Shown: one piece after another, positions 8,522-16,219 of the stretch | Position numbering within the stretch: the first letter of the stretch is position 1 | Layout of the letters: the number at the start of each line of letters is the position of its first letter | DNA from: Variibacter gotjawalensis | Lineage (GTDB): Bacteria > Pseudomonadota > Alphaproteobacteria > Rhizobiales > Xanthobacteraceae | Direction: 5' to 3' | NCBI RefSeq assembly: GCF_002355335.1 | Contig: NZ_AP014946.1 | Location: 310,001-374,000 of the forward strand | Length of the DNA: 64,000 nt | The notes under the pieces: generated by a model | Databases searched by the model: none | Told to the model about the DNA's origin: nothing | The model's input: the letters and a program-made list of their open reading frames with translations, nothing else | Position numbers and translations under genes: made by a program

Positions 8522-9097
8522 ATGCGCCGATTGATCGCAACCGCCCTAGCCTGCTTCGCCATGGCAACGCTCGCGACCGCGCAGACGTTCGAAGAGCGCA
8601 CCCAGCTCTGCCTCGGCTGCCACGGCGAAAAGGGCCAGTCGGAGACGGCCGAAGTTCCGTCGCTTGGCGGGCTAACCTCGGCTTACGCACTGATCCAGCT
8701 CTACATGTTCCGCGAGAAGCTGCGCACCGCGGAGCCGATGAACGACATGATGCAGGGCGTCTCGGACGGCGAACTGCAGAAACTCGCCGACCTCATTGCC
8801 AAGATGCCGCCGCCGAAGGCGAGCGCCGAGCCGATAGACCCGGAACGCGCCGCCCGCGCCCAGGGGCTGATCGCAGCCCACCGCTGCGCCTTTTGCCACA
8901 ACACCGGCTTTCCCGGCACCGACTCTGTGCCCCGGCTTGGTGGCCAACGCGAGGACTATCTCGTCAAGACGTTGACCGAATACCGCTCCGGCAAACGCAA
9001 CGAATACCAGCCCGTGATGGCTGAAATCATTCGCAAATTGAGCGATCAGGACATCGCCGATTTAGCCCACGTGATCGCGAGGACGGGGGCGAAATAA
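8522..9097 (+). CDS. Di-haem c-type cytochrome
   Basis: A 191-residue periplasmic cytochrome with a signal peptide (MRRLIATALACFAMATLATA) and two haem c attachment sites, CLGCH (about residue 31) and CAFCH (about residue 123). Each is followed by a cytochrome c553/c4-like domain with a methionine-containing C-terminal segment. It lies 69 bases downstream of the PQQ-type dehydrogenase and probably takes electrons from it toward the respiratory chain (inference from context). Start at 8522 is preferred over the upstream in-frame ATG at 8465, which would bury the signal peptide. Confidence 0.9.
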   Translation: MRRLIATALACFAMATLATAQTFEERTQLCLGCHGEKGQSETAEVPSLGGLTSAYALIQLYMFREKLRTAEPMNDMMQGVSDGELQKLADLIAKMPPPKASAEPIDPERAARAQGLIAAHRCAFCHNTGFPGTDSVPRLGGQREDYLVKTLTEYRSGKRNEYQPVMAEIIRKLSDQDIADLAHVIARTGAK

Positions 9098-9102
9098 CCT
9101 TT

Positions 9103-9134
9103 GCCGAAATATACAAAATTTTGTATGTTCCGGC
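9103..9134. promoter_or_regulatory. Palindromic operator of the HigBA-like pair
   Basis: A perfect 16-base palindrome ATACAAAATTTTGTAT (9111-9126) sits inside a longer imperfect one (GCCGaAat...gttCCGGC), ending directly at the toxin start codon. It is AT-rich against a GC-rich background. A likely binding site for the antitoxin or toxin-antitoxin complex, giving autorepression. Confidence 0.75.
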
Positions 9135-9464
9135 ATGAAGGTTCTGAAGTTTCGGGGCAGCGCTCTGAATGATTTGCGCCGTTTCCCCGAAGCGGCACGG
9201 CGCGAGGCGGGTTATCAGCTCGATCGTGTTCAGAACGGTTTCGTACCGAGCGACTGGAAGCCGATGGCAACCGTCGGCAAAGGTGTCGAGGAGATCCGGA
9301 TAAGGGATGAAGCTGGCGCATTCCGCGTGGTCTACGTGGCGAAATTCGCCGGTGCAATTTACGTCCTTCACTGCTTCCAGAAGAAGACACAGAAAACCAG
9401 CAGGGCTGATCTCGATCTTGCCACCAAACGGTTCCGCGATCTCACCAGGGAGCTAAATCAATGA
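9135..9464 (+). CDS. HigB/RelE-superfamily toxin (Gp49-like)
   Basis: A 109-residue basic protein of the phage-derived Gp49/HigB-like group within the RelE/ParE superfamily. Typical features are the N-terminal FRGSALNDLRRFP helix, the EIRIRDEAGAFRVVYVAKF central strands and the YVLHCFQKKTQKTSRADLDLA segment carrying the basic active-site residues. Members are usually ribosome-dependent mRNA interferases. Toxin-first order with a 4-base overlap to the HTH antitoxin is the higBA arrangement. The gene starts immediately after a palindrome, consistent with tight autoregulation. Confidence 0.85.
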   Translation: MKVLKFRGSALNDLRRFPEAARREAGYQLDRVQNGFVPSDWKPMATVGKGVEEIRIRDEAGAFRVVYVAKFAGAIYVLHCFQKKTQKTSRADLDLATKRFRDLTRELNQ

Positions 9465-9742
9465 AGAACAAAAGCTTCGCGAATGTTTGGGACGCGATCG
9501 AGAAGGCGCCGGCACAGGCCGAAAACATGAAGCTGCGCTCGAAACTGATGATGGCGCTTGAAGCGCACATCAAGACTCAGGGTTGGACGCAAGCCGAGGC
9601 GGCGGAGCACTTGGGCGTAACGCAGCCCCGCGTGTCCGACTTGCTGCGCGGTAAAATCAATCTTTTCGCACTCGATACCCTGGTTAACATGCTGGTTTCG
9701 GCTGGCCTTCATGTCGAAATGCGCGTTCGCAAGGCAGCCTAA
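9461..9742 (+). CDS. HigA-like XRE-family antitoxin
   Basis: A 93-residue protein with a helix-turn-helix of the XRE type (about residues 38-75: TQAEAAEHLGVTQPRVSDLL, then GKINLFALDTLVNML). It overlaps the toxin by four bases. It would neutralise the toxin and repress the operon through the palindrome at 9111-9126. The FANVWDAIEKAP N terminus matches the COG5606 group that pairs with Gp49-like toxins. No mobile-element genes are next to it. Confidence 0.87.
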   Translation: MKNKSFANVWDAIEKAPAQAENMKLRSKLMMALEAHIKTQGWTQAEAAEHLGVTQPRVSDLLRGKINLFALDTLVNMLVSAGLHVEMRVRKAA

Positions 9743-9841
9743 AGCGCAGCGGACGGCCGCAGAAGCCTTGCGCCACAACCGGAACAGGCTTACGCTCCTA
9801 AGCGTTATTGAGGGACGCCCTATAACAAGAAGGATAGCGCT

Positions 9842-9919
9842 ATGAGCTGGACCACCCCGACTTTGGTTGAGATCTGCATCGGCTTGGAAATCAACGGCTA
9901 CCTGCCGGCTGAATTCTAA
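9842..9919 (+). CDS. pqqA: PqqA precursor peptide
   Basis: A 25-residue peptide, MSWTTPTLVEICIGLEINGY followed by LPAEF. Glu16 and Tyr20 of EINGY are the two residues that PqqE cross-links to form the PQQ skeleton. An AAGGA-type ribosome site lies about eight bases upstream. It directly precedes pqqB with a 21-base gap. The gene is short but unmistakable from the peptide sequence and the following pqqBCDE genes. Confidence 0.97.
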   Translation: MSWTTPTLVEICIGLEINGYLPAEF

Positions 9920-9940
9920 TCTGCAAAGCTGCGCCCCGCG

Positions 9941-10846
9941 ATGGCGAGACTAACCGCCATCGTTCTTGGGTCCGCAGCTGGAGGCGGCTTCCCGCAATGG
10001 AATTGCCGCTGCGCCGTCTGCCAACTGGCTTGGCAGGGTGATGCGCGTGTAAAGGCCCGCACACAAGCGGGCCTTGCCATTTCTGGCGATGGCGAGAACT
10101 TCGTCCTGCTCAATGCGGCGCCTGAGCTGAAGTCCCAAATTCTTGCAACGCCAGAACTACAGGCCCGCGGCAATCCGCGCGGTTCGCCCATAGCGGCCGC
10201 GATCCTCACCGGCGGTGAGATCGACCAGATCACCGGCTTGCTCAATCTGCGCGAACGGCAACCCTTCTCTCTCTATGGGACTTACGAAACGCTGCGCTTG
10301 TTGCGCGACAACCCGGCTTTCGACGTGCTGGCATCGGGCGTTGTCGAGCGTAAACGGATCGCCTTGGACAAGCGCTTCGCCCTCCCAGGAGGGTTGAGTG
10401 CCGAACTCTTCGCGGTGTCCGGCAAAATCCCGCTGTACCTCGAAAGCGAAGGCGCGAACCTCAAAGCCGCGCCGGGCGGCAACGTCGGCGTCGAGATTGC
10501 GCGCAATGGCGCTCGCCTCGTCTTCGTGCCTGGCGCCGCCGCGATCGATGAGGCGCTGATGGATCGCCTCAAACGTGCCGACTTGGTCCTCTTCGACGCA
10601 ACCCTCTACACCGACGACGAGATGATCACGTCCGGAACAGGCGTGAAGACGGGCAGACGCATGGGCCACATGCCGATCAGCGGCCCGAATGGCTCGCTTG
10701 CGGCATTGAAGGGCCTACCGGGCCGCCGCATCTACATCCATATCAACAACACCAACCCGATCCTGATCGAGGATTCGGCCGAGCGCAGGGCCGTCGAAGC
10801 GGCGGGCTGGGAAGTAGCCCACGACGGGCTTAAGATCACGCTCTAA
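9941..10846 (+). CDS. pqqB: PqqB, PQQ biosynthesis metallo-beta-lactamase-fold protein
   Basis: A 301-residue member of the metallo-beta-lactamase fold. It starts with the family signature VLGSAAGGGFPQWNCRCAVC, and the C terminus has IYIHINNTNPIL. PqqB acts as a hydroxylase on the diamino acid intermediate during PQQ assembly in the cytoplasm. Second gene of the pqqABCDE operon, between pqqA and pqqC. Length is normal for the family. Confidence 0.97.
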   Translation: MARLTAIVLGSAAGGGFPQWNCRCAVCQLAWQGDARVKARTQAGLAISGDGENFVLLNAAPELKSQILATPELQARGNPRGSPIAAAILTGGEIDQITGLLNLRERQPFSLYGTYETLRLLRDNPAFDVLASGVVERKRIALDKRFALPGGLSAELFAVSGKIPLYLESEGANLKAAPGGNVGVEIARNGARLVFVPGAAAIDEALMDRLKRADLVLFDATLYTDDEMITSGTGVKTGRRMGHMPISGPNGSLAALKGLPGRRIYIHINNTNPILIEDSAERRAVEAAGWEVAHDGLKITL

Positions 10847-10870
10847 TCAAGAACGCCGCCGGGAAGCGCC

Positions 10871-11608
10871 ATGAAGCTGCTATCGCCTGAGGAACTGGAA
10901 GCGCGGCTGCGCCAGATCGGCGCCGAGCGCTATCATCGCAACCACCCCTTCCATCACCGCTTGCATGGCGGCGAATGCTCGAAGGCCGAAGTGCAGGCCT
11001 GGGCGCTGAATCGCTACTATTACCAGTCGATGATCCCGATCAAAGACGCGAGCCTCATCGCGCGCTGCGACGATCCGGATGTGCGCCGCGAGTGGCGCTC
11101 GCGTCTCTCCGATCACGACGGCGACGGCATGGGCCCGGACGATGGCGGCATCGCGCGCTGGCTGAAACTGACTGACGGCCTCGGCCTCGATCGCGATTAC
11201 GTCGCGTCATTGCGCGGCTTGCTTCCGGGCACGCGTTTCGCGGTCGATGCCTACGTCCACTTCGTCCGCGAGAAGACGCTGCTCGAGGCAATCGCGTCGT
11301 CACTCACCGAACTCTTCTCGCCCGTGATCATCTCCGAGCGTGTCGCCGGCATGCTGGCGAACTACGACTTCGTCACCAAGGAAACGCTCTCGTATTTCGA
11401 CAAGCGTCCGCCGCAGGCAAAAAAGGACTCGGACTTCGCGCTCGACTACGTCAAGCGCAATGCCAAAACGCCGGGCGACCAGCAAGCCGTCCTTGCCGCG
11501 CTCGAATTCAAATGCGGCGTGCTGTGGTCGATGCTCGACGCCCTCGCCTACGCTTATGTATCGCCGGGTCACATCCCGCCGGGCGCCTTCGTTCCGGAGG
11601 GCAAATGA
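10871..11608 (+). CDS. pqqC: PqqC, pyrroloquinoline-quinone synthase
   Basis: A 245-residue cofactor-free oxidase that performs the last ring closure and eight-electron oxidation of AHQQ to PQQ. Conserved features: HPFHHRLHGGECSKAEVQAW near the N terminus, NRYYYQSMIPIKDASLIARC, and the helical HDGDGMGPDDGGIARWLKL segment containing active-site residues. An all-helical haem-oxygenase-like fold is expected. Its stop overlaps pqqD by four bases. Confidence 0.97.
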   Translation: MKLLSPEELEARLRQIGAERYHRNHPFHHRLHGGECSKAEVQAWALNRYYYQSMIPIKDASLIARCDDPDVRREWRSRLSDHDGDGMGPDDGGIARWLKLTDGLGLDRDYVASLRGLLPGTRFAVDAYVHFVREKTLLEAIASSLTELFSPVIISERVAGMLANYDFVTKETLSYFDKRPPQAKKDSDFALDYVKRNAKTPGDQQAVLAALEFKCGVLWSMLDALAYAYVSPGHIPPGAFVPEGK

Positions 11609-11883
11609 CCATTGCCGAAACCGCAAAGCCTCGGCTTCCGCGTGGCGTGCGCCTCGTCAACAGCGAAGCGCATGGCGGCATGGTGCTGCTCGCGCCGGAG
11701 CGCGTCTTCAAAGCCGACCAGATCGCGACCGCAATTCTTGAGCGCTGCAGCGGCGAAGCCACGTTCGGCGAGATCGTCGACGACCTGAGCAGGGCATTCA
11801 ACGCACCGCGCGACCGCGTCGCAACCGACGCAGGCGCGCTACTCGCCGGCCTCGTCGAGAAGAAATTGTTGGAACTCGGCTGA
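11605..11883 (+). CDS. pqqD: PqqD, PqqA peptide chaperone
   Basis: A 92-residue RiPP recognition element that presents PqqA to PqqE. The winged-helix-like fold is seen in [39 protein letters not shown] and the C-terminal [11 protein letters not shown] helix. ATG at 11605 is chosen because it overlaps the pqqC stop (ATGA) and GGAGG lies seven bases upstream. It ends one base into pqqE, so translation of the three genes is coupled. It is a separate gene, not fused to pqqC as in some methylotrophs. Confidence 0.96.
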   Translation: MTIAETAKPRLPRGVRLVNSEAHGGMVLLAPERVFKADQIATAILERCSGEATFGEIVDDLSRAFNAPRDRVATDAGALLAGLVEKKLLELG

Positions 11884-12989
11884 TGCTCAATCCCGAGCCG
11901 AAACTGCATGCACCGCTTGGCTTATTGGCCGAGTTGACGCATCGCTGCCCGCTCGGTTGCCCTTATTGCTCCAACCCGCTCGAACTCGATGCGCGCGAGA
12001 CCGAACTCGACACCGAGACGTGGCTGCGCGTCTTCAAGGAAGCCGCAGCGCTCGGCGTTCTGCAGACGCATCTATCGGGCGGCGAGCCCGCATCGCGGCG
12101 CGATCTCGAAGTCATCGCGAAGAGCGCGCGCGATGCAGGGATCTACGTCAACCTCATAACCTCGGGTGTCGGCATCCCGGATGCCAGAATGGAGAAGCTC
12201 GCCGACGCCGGCATCGATCACGTCCAGATATCGATCCAAGATTCCGAAGCCGATTCTGCCGACCACATTGCGGGTTATCGCGGCGCCTATAAGCGCAAGG
12301 ATGAACTCGCTCGCGTCGTGCGCAAGATCGGTTTGCCGCTCACCGTCAACATGGTCGTACATCGCGCCAACATCGCGCGCATTTCCGACATGGTCGCGCT
12401 CGCGATCAAACTCGGTGCGACGCGCATCGAAATCGCGCATGTTCAATATTACGGCTGGGCGCTGAAGAATCGCGCCGCACTGATGCCGACGCGCGAGCAG
12501 GTCGACCGCGCGGTCGAAGAAGTGAACACGCTGCGCGAGCGGCATAAAGGCGAAATCGTCATCGACGCTGTCGTGCCGGATTACTACGCAAAATATCCAA
12601 AGGCCTGCATGGGCGGATGGGCGCGCCGGTCGCTCAACATCACACCGGGTGGCCGCGCGCTACCGTGTCACGCGGCCGAAATCATCCCGTCACTCACATT
12701 CTGGAATGTACGCGAACATTCGTTGCGCGACATCTGGATGAACGCGCCATCGTTCAAGGCTTTCCGCGGCACCGAATGGATGCAGGAGCCTTGCCGCAGT
12801 TGCGAACGCCGCGAGGTCGACTTCGGCGGTTGCCGTTGCCAAGCGCTTCTGCTGACAGGCGATGCGCGCGCGACCGACCCGGTCTGTCATCTCTCGCCGC
12901 ATCACGCGGAACTCGCCGAGATGGCCGCCGACCGGACAGAGCAGCCGTACGATTATCGCCGCCTGAAAGCTCCAGCACCACAAACTTAA
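11883..12989 (+). CDS. pqqE: PqqE, radical SAM PqqA cross-linking enzyme
   Basis: A 368-residue radical SAM enzyme. The cluster-binding motif is CPLGCPYC (residues about 21-28) and the SPASM domain is visible in the C-terminal Cys series ([44 protein letters not shown]). It forms the Glu-Tyr carbon-carbon bond in PqqA. Last gene of the visible pqqABCDE operon; no pqqF-type protease is in this window, so cleavage of PqqA would depend on a gene elsewhere. Confidence 0.97.
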   Translation: MLNPEPKLHAPLGLLAELTHRCPLGCPYCSNPLELDARETELDTETWLRVFKEAAALGVLQTHLSGGEPASRRDLEVIAKSARDAGIYVNLITSGVGIPDARMEKLADAGIDHVQISIQDSEADSADHIAGYRGAYKRKDELARVVRKIGLPLTVNMVVHRANIARISDMVALAIKLGATRIEIAHVQYYGWALKNRAALMPTREQVDRAVEEVNTLRERHKGEIVIDAVVPDYYAKYPKACMGGWARRSLNITPGGRALPCHAAEIIPSLTFWNVREHSLRDIWMNAPSFKAFRGTEWMQEPCRSCERREVDFGGCRCQALLLTGDARATDPVCHLSPHHAELAEMAADRTEQPYDYRRLKAPAPQT

Positions 12990-13023
12990 ATTTGCACGCA
13001 TTCGGTAAAGCGCATGGAGGCAC

Positions 13024-13039
13024 GCGCGCACGTGCGCGC
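13024..13039. repeat. Perfect 16-base palindrome downstream of pqqE
   Basis: GCGCGCACGTGCGCGC is a perfect palindrome 35 bases after the pqqE stop. No T tract follows, so it is not a standard intrinsic terminator. It could still end or stabilise the pqq transcript, or bind a regulator of the dehydrogenase gene that starts about 100 bases on. Confidence 0.4.
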
Positions 13040-13142
13040 CGCGCATAACTCCTGCGACACTTGACTCCTCGACCTGTTGAAATGCCGTGTTAGGCTTCTC
13101 TCCGAAGTTGGCGCCAAGTCCAACTCGCCAAGGGAGAGAAAC

Positions 13143-14405
13143 GTGAAAGCACTTGCGCTCGCGGCTTCGTCCGCGCTTGTCTTCGCCTCCACTGCCCTCG
13201 CACAACAACCGCAGGCCCCCGGCAATCTCGAACGGCTCGGTGAGTTCAGACACACCGATACACCGATGGAGATTCCGACTGTGCCGCAAGGCGGCACCAA
13301 AGCAGCGGCGTTGAAGAAAAATCTCGCGAAAGTCAAAGTTCCGAAAGGCTTTAAGGTCTCGCTGTATGCAATCGTGCCGGATGCGCGCCACATGGCGGTC
13401 GGCCCGCAAGGCGTCGTCACTTTCGTCGGCACGCGCAAGACGAAGGTTTACGCGGTAACGGATCGCGACAAGGATCGCGTCGCCGACGAGGTGAAGGAAT
13501 TCGCGCCGTCGATCGCATTCAAGATTCCAAATGGCGTCTGCTTCTCGCGCGACGGCATGCTCTACATCGCCGAGCAAAACCGTGTGCTGCTCTTCCCGGC
13601 AGCAGAGTTTTTCTACGAGAGCGCCGATGTCGCAGCCTTCAATGTCGTCAAGCAAGGTGACCTCATTCCGCCGGAAGAGGAGTCCTACAATCACACGGCG
13701 CGCACGTGCCGCATCGGACCGGACGGCCGCCTCTACGTCACACTCGGTCAGCCGTTCAACGTCTTCGCGCCGGAGAAGATGGACCTCTACAAGAAGACCG
13801 GCATCGGCGGCATCGTCTCGCTGACCAACGAGGGCAAGGATCGTCAAGTCTTCGCCTGGGGCGTGCGCAATTCGGTCGGCATGGACTTCAATCCGAAGGA
13901 CAAGACACTGTGGTTCACCGACAATCAGGTGGACGGCATGGGTGACGACATTCCGCCGGGTGAGCTCAATCGCGCCGACAAGGCCGGCATGAATTTCGGC
14001 TTCCCGTATTTCGGCGGCGGCAAAGTCCGCACCACCGAATACAAGGATCAAACGCCCCCGGCTGACGTAACGCATCCGCAAGTCGAGATGGCCGCGCACG
14101 CTGCCGACCTCGGCATGATGTTTTACTCCGGCAAGCAATTCCCCGCGAAGTATCAGGGTGGCATTTTCGTCGCGCAGCACGGATCGTGGAACCGCACCAA
14201 GCCGGTCGGCGCTCGCATCATGTTCACCAGCCTTAAGCCCGATGGCACCGCGGACAAGACCGAAGTCTTCGCTGACGGCTGGCTGACCGAGGACGGTGAG
14301 TATCTCGGTCGCCCGGTCGACGTCGCGCAGCTGCCTGACGGCTCGATCCTCGTATCCGACGACTTCGCCGGCGCGGTTTACCGCATCTCGTACGAAGGCC
14401 GGTGA
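13143..14405 (+). CDS. PQQ-type sugar/sorbosone dehydrogenase-like beta-propeller, copy 2
   Basis: A 420-residue secreted beta-propeller related to the 7217-8452 gene. The GTG start at 13143 is chosen because AAGGGAGAG lies just upstream and a signal peptide follows at once (KALALAASSALVFASTALAQ). Shared motifs: FKIPNGVCF, GPDGRLYVTLGQPFNVF, AWGVRNSVGMDFNP, FTDNQVDGMGDDIPPGELNR, AQHGSWNRTKPVG and GRPVDVAQLPDGSILVSDD. It lies directly after pqqE and overlaps the next cytochrome gene by four bases, so dehydrogenase and electron acceptor are made together. Substrate unknown. Confidence 0.87.
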   Translation: MKALALAASSALVFASTALAQQPQAPGNLERLGEFRHTDTPMEIPTVPQGGTKAAALKKNLAKVKVPKGFKVSLYAIVPDARHMAVGPQGVVTFVGTRKTKVYAVTDRDKDRVADEVKEFAPSIAFKIPNGVCFSRDGMLYIAEQNRVLLFPAAEFFYESADVAAFNVVKQGDLIPPEEESYNHTARTCRIGPDGRLYVTLGQPFNVFAPEKMDLYKKTGIGGIVSLTNEGKDRQVFAWGVRNSVGMDFNPKDKTLWFTDNQVDGMGDDIPPGELNRADKAGMNFGFPYFGGGKVRTTEYKDQTPPADVTHPQVEMAAHAADLGMMFYSGKQFPAKYQGGIFVAQHGSWNRTKPVGARIMFTSLKPDGTADKTEVFADGWLTEDGEYLGRPVDVAQLPDGSILVSDDFAGAVYRISYEGR

Positions 14406-14884
14406 ACGCGTTGATGGAGTTACCAAGACGTAGCGCGCCATCCCTCCCCTGCAAGGGGAGGGTGGACGCCGAAGGCGGCCGGGTGGGGTTTCGCAAAAGA
14501 CTGAACCCACCCCCGCGCTGCGCGCGGACCCTCCCCCATCGGGGGAGGGATTGGAGCACGCTCGCGCTGTCGGCAATCGTGGCAAGTGTGCTTGCGATAT
14601 CGACCACCGCACACGCCGCCGGCAACGCCAAGAACGGACGCCAGAAAGCACTGCAGTGCCAAACCTGCCACGGCCTCGACGGCCTCTCGAAACTGCCTGA
14701 AGCGCCGCATATCGCCGGCCAACCCGAGCCATACCTCATCAAATCGATGACCGACTTCAAAAACGGCACGCGGCAGAACGATATGATGACCTTCGTCGCC
14801 AAGGAGCTCTCGGATCAGGATATCGCGGACCTCGCCGCGTATTACGCGTCGATCGAACTCAGCGTGACGGTACCGAAACGCTAG
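14402..14884 (+). CDS. Mono-haem c-type cytochrome with an in-frame repeat insertion
   Basis: A 160-residue frame, GTG start overlapping the dehydrogenase stop. The functional part is a signal peptide (STLALSAIVASVLAISTTAHA, about residues 51-71) and a class I cytochrome c with one haem site CQTCH. Residues about 14-49 are encoded by a 108-base REP-like double hairpin (14442-14549) that keeps the frame, giving an unusually long Arg/Pro-rich stretch before the signal peptide. The protein may still be exported, may start at an internal GTG (V28), or may be expression-impaired. It pairs with the upstream PQQ-type dehydrogenase. Confidence 0.8.
   Translation: MNALMELPRRSAPSLPCKGRVDAEGGRVGFRKRLNPPPRCARTLPHRGRDWSTLALSAIVASVLAISTTAHAAGNAKNGRQKALQCQTCHGLDGLSKLPEAPHIAGQPEPYLIKSMTDFKNGTRQNDMMTFVAKELSDQDIADLAAYYASIELSVTVPKR
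14442..14549. repeat. REP-like double-hairpin element inside a cytochrome gene
   Basis: Left hairpin CCCTCCCCT-GCA-AGGGGAGGG (14442-14462), right hairpin CCCTCCCCC-ATC-GGGGGAGGG (14529-14549), with a near-complementary GGGTGGGGTT/AACCCACCCC pair between them. Total 108 bases, a multiple of three. The same hairpin-spacer-hairpin style occurs at 25026-25117 in non-coding DNA. Dispersed C-rich palindromes of this kind are common in Bradyrhizobiaceae-type genomes. Confidence 0.8.
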
Positions 14885-14938
14885 GCTTGGCAGAGCGTCC
14901 CGCTTCGGGCATACGCCACCCATCACAGCAAAACGCAG

Positions 14939-15187
14939 ATGGATATGACCGACACGTTTCCCGACCGCCTCTCCACCGACCCCGACAGCCCCCACTACAA
15001 TGAGGAGCTGCTCGGACGCGATATCGGTATTCGCTTCGAGGGCAAGGAGAAGACCAACGTCGAGGAATACTGCATCAGCGAGGGCTGGATCAAAGTCGCG
15101 GCCGGCAGCGCTAAGGATCGCTTCGGCAAGCAGCTGACGATCAAACTCAAAGGCAAGGTCGAACCGTATTTCCGTTCCGCCTCGTGA
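14939..15187 (+). CDS. DUF3297 family protein
   Basis: An 82-residue small soluble protein with the DUF3297 pattern: TFPDRLSTDPDSPHYNEELL, then GIRFEGKEKTNVEEYCISEG and the C-terminal KLKGKVEPYF. Function of the family is unknown. Start could be the ATG at 14939 or the one at 14945; neither has a strong ribosome site. It stands alone, 54 bases after the cytochrome gene. Confidence 0.85.
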   Translation: MDMTDTFPDRLSTDPDSPHYNEELLGRDIGIRFEGKEKTNVEEYCISEGWIKVAAGSAKDRFGKQLTIKLKGKVEPYFRSAS

Positions 15188-15256
15188 GACACGAAGGGTT
15201 GCCCTGCGGCGCCCTCGTCTGAGAAGCTGACCGCAAAATAAACGCGGGAGGCTTGG

Positions 15257-16219
15257 ATGCGGAAGAGCGTCATCGTAGCGACAATCTCGTTGGTGGCGCT
15301 GCTATCGACACAAGCGCGCGCTGCCTTCCCGGATAAAGACATTCGCATCATCTGCGGCTTTGCGGCCGGCGGCACGTGCGATCTTGTCGCGCGCTTGATC
15401 GCAAAAGCCGTCGCGCCGGAATTCAAGCAGAACGTCATCGTCGAAAATCGCACGGGCGCCGGAGGAACGATTGCGATGGCGTCGGTTGCGCGATCGGAAG
15501 CTGACGGCCACACGGTGCTCCTCTGCAGCCAAGGTCAGTTCGCAATTTTGCCCGAGCTTCCCGGCATGAAATTGCCGGTCGATCCCGCGAAGGATCTCGT
15601 GCCGGTCGCCAACATGACGTTGGCGAATTTCGTCATGGTCGTGCCGGCATCGCGCTCGTGGAAGACTGTGGCCGATTTCGTAGCCGCCGCAAAAACTGGA
15701 AAGCTGAGTTACGCCAGCGCCGGCAACGGCACACTGCAGCACATTGCGGGCGAAGCATTTCGCCTCGCCGCCGGTGTGGAGATGACCCATGTGCCGTATC
15801 GCGGCGCATCGCCCGCCGGCGTCGATCTCATCGCAGGCCGAGTCGATACGCTGATCACAAATCTCGCCGACGTTGTCGGCCAGATCGAAGGCGGACAGAT
15901 GCGGCTTCTCGCCTTCACGGATCCGTACGGCTCGCCGAAATTTCCCGATGCACCGAAGATGTCGCAAACCTTCGCGGACTTCGCGATGGGCGGCTGGTTC
16001 GGCATCTGCGGCCCGTCCGGCATGCCAGCCGATGCAATTGCGCGTTGGCATTCGGCACTCAAACGCGCCGGTGACGATCCGGCTATTCGCAAAATACTCG
16101 ACGAGAACGGCTTGGTTCTCACGGTAGAAGACGCGAAGGCGTTCGGCGGACGAATGGCGAAGGATCGCGAAACACTCGGCCGCGTCATTCGCGACGCGAG
16201 CATCCGCTCCGACAACTAA
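15257..16219 (+). CDS. Bug/TctC-family periplasmic substrate-binding protein (orphan)
   Basis: A 320-residue Bug-type receptor. The signal peptide ends near ARAAFPDKDIRI; family motifs are IICGFAAGGTCDLVARLIA, VENRTGAGGTIAMASVARSE and HVPYRGASPAGVDLIAGRV. Such proteins bind carboxylates (for example tricarboxylates, aromatic acids) for tripartite TctABC transporters. No tctA or tctB lies next to it, so it may feed a distant transporter or act as a sensor. A GGGAGG ribosome site precedes the ATG. It ends in a 4-base convergent overlap with the glycosyltransferase gene. Confidence 0.88.
   Translation: MRKSVIVATISLVALLSTQARAAFPDKDIRIICGFAAGGTCDLVARLIAKAVAPEFKQNVIVENRTGAGGTIAMASVARSEADGHTVLLCSQGQFAILPELPGMKLPVDPAKDLVPVANMTLANFVMVVPASRSWKTVADFVAAAKTGKLSYASAGNGTLQHIAGEAFRLAAGVEMTHVPYRGASPAGVDLIAGRVDTLITNLADVVGQIEGGQMRLLAFTDPYGSPKFPDAPKMSQTFADFAMGGWFGICGPSGMPADAIARWHSALKRAGDDPAIRKILDENGLVLTVEDAKAFGGRMAKDRETLGRVIRDASIRSDN

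Noticed and set aside
12690-14732. Very long open frame on the minus strand across pqqE and the second dehydrogenase
   Set aside because: It is antisense to two clear genes, is Arg/His/Asp-rich without any family motif, and follows from GC-biased codon use.
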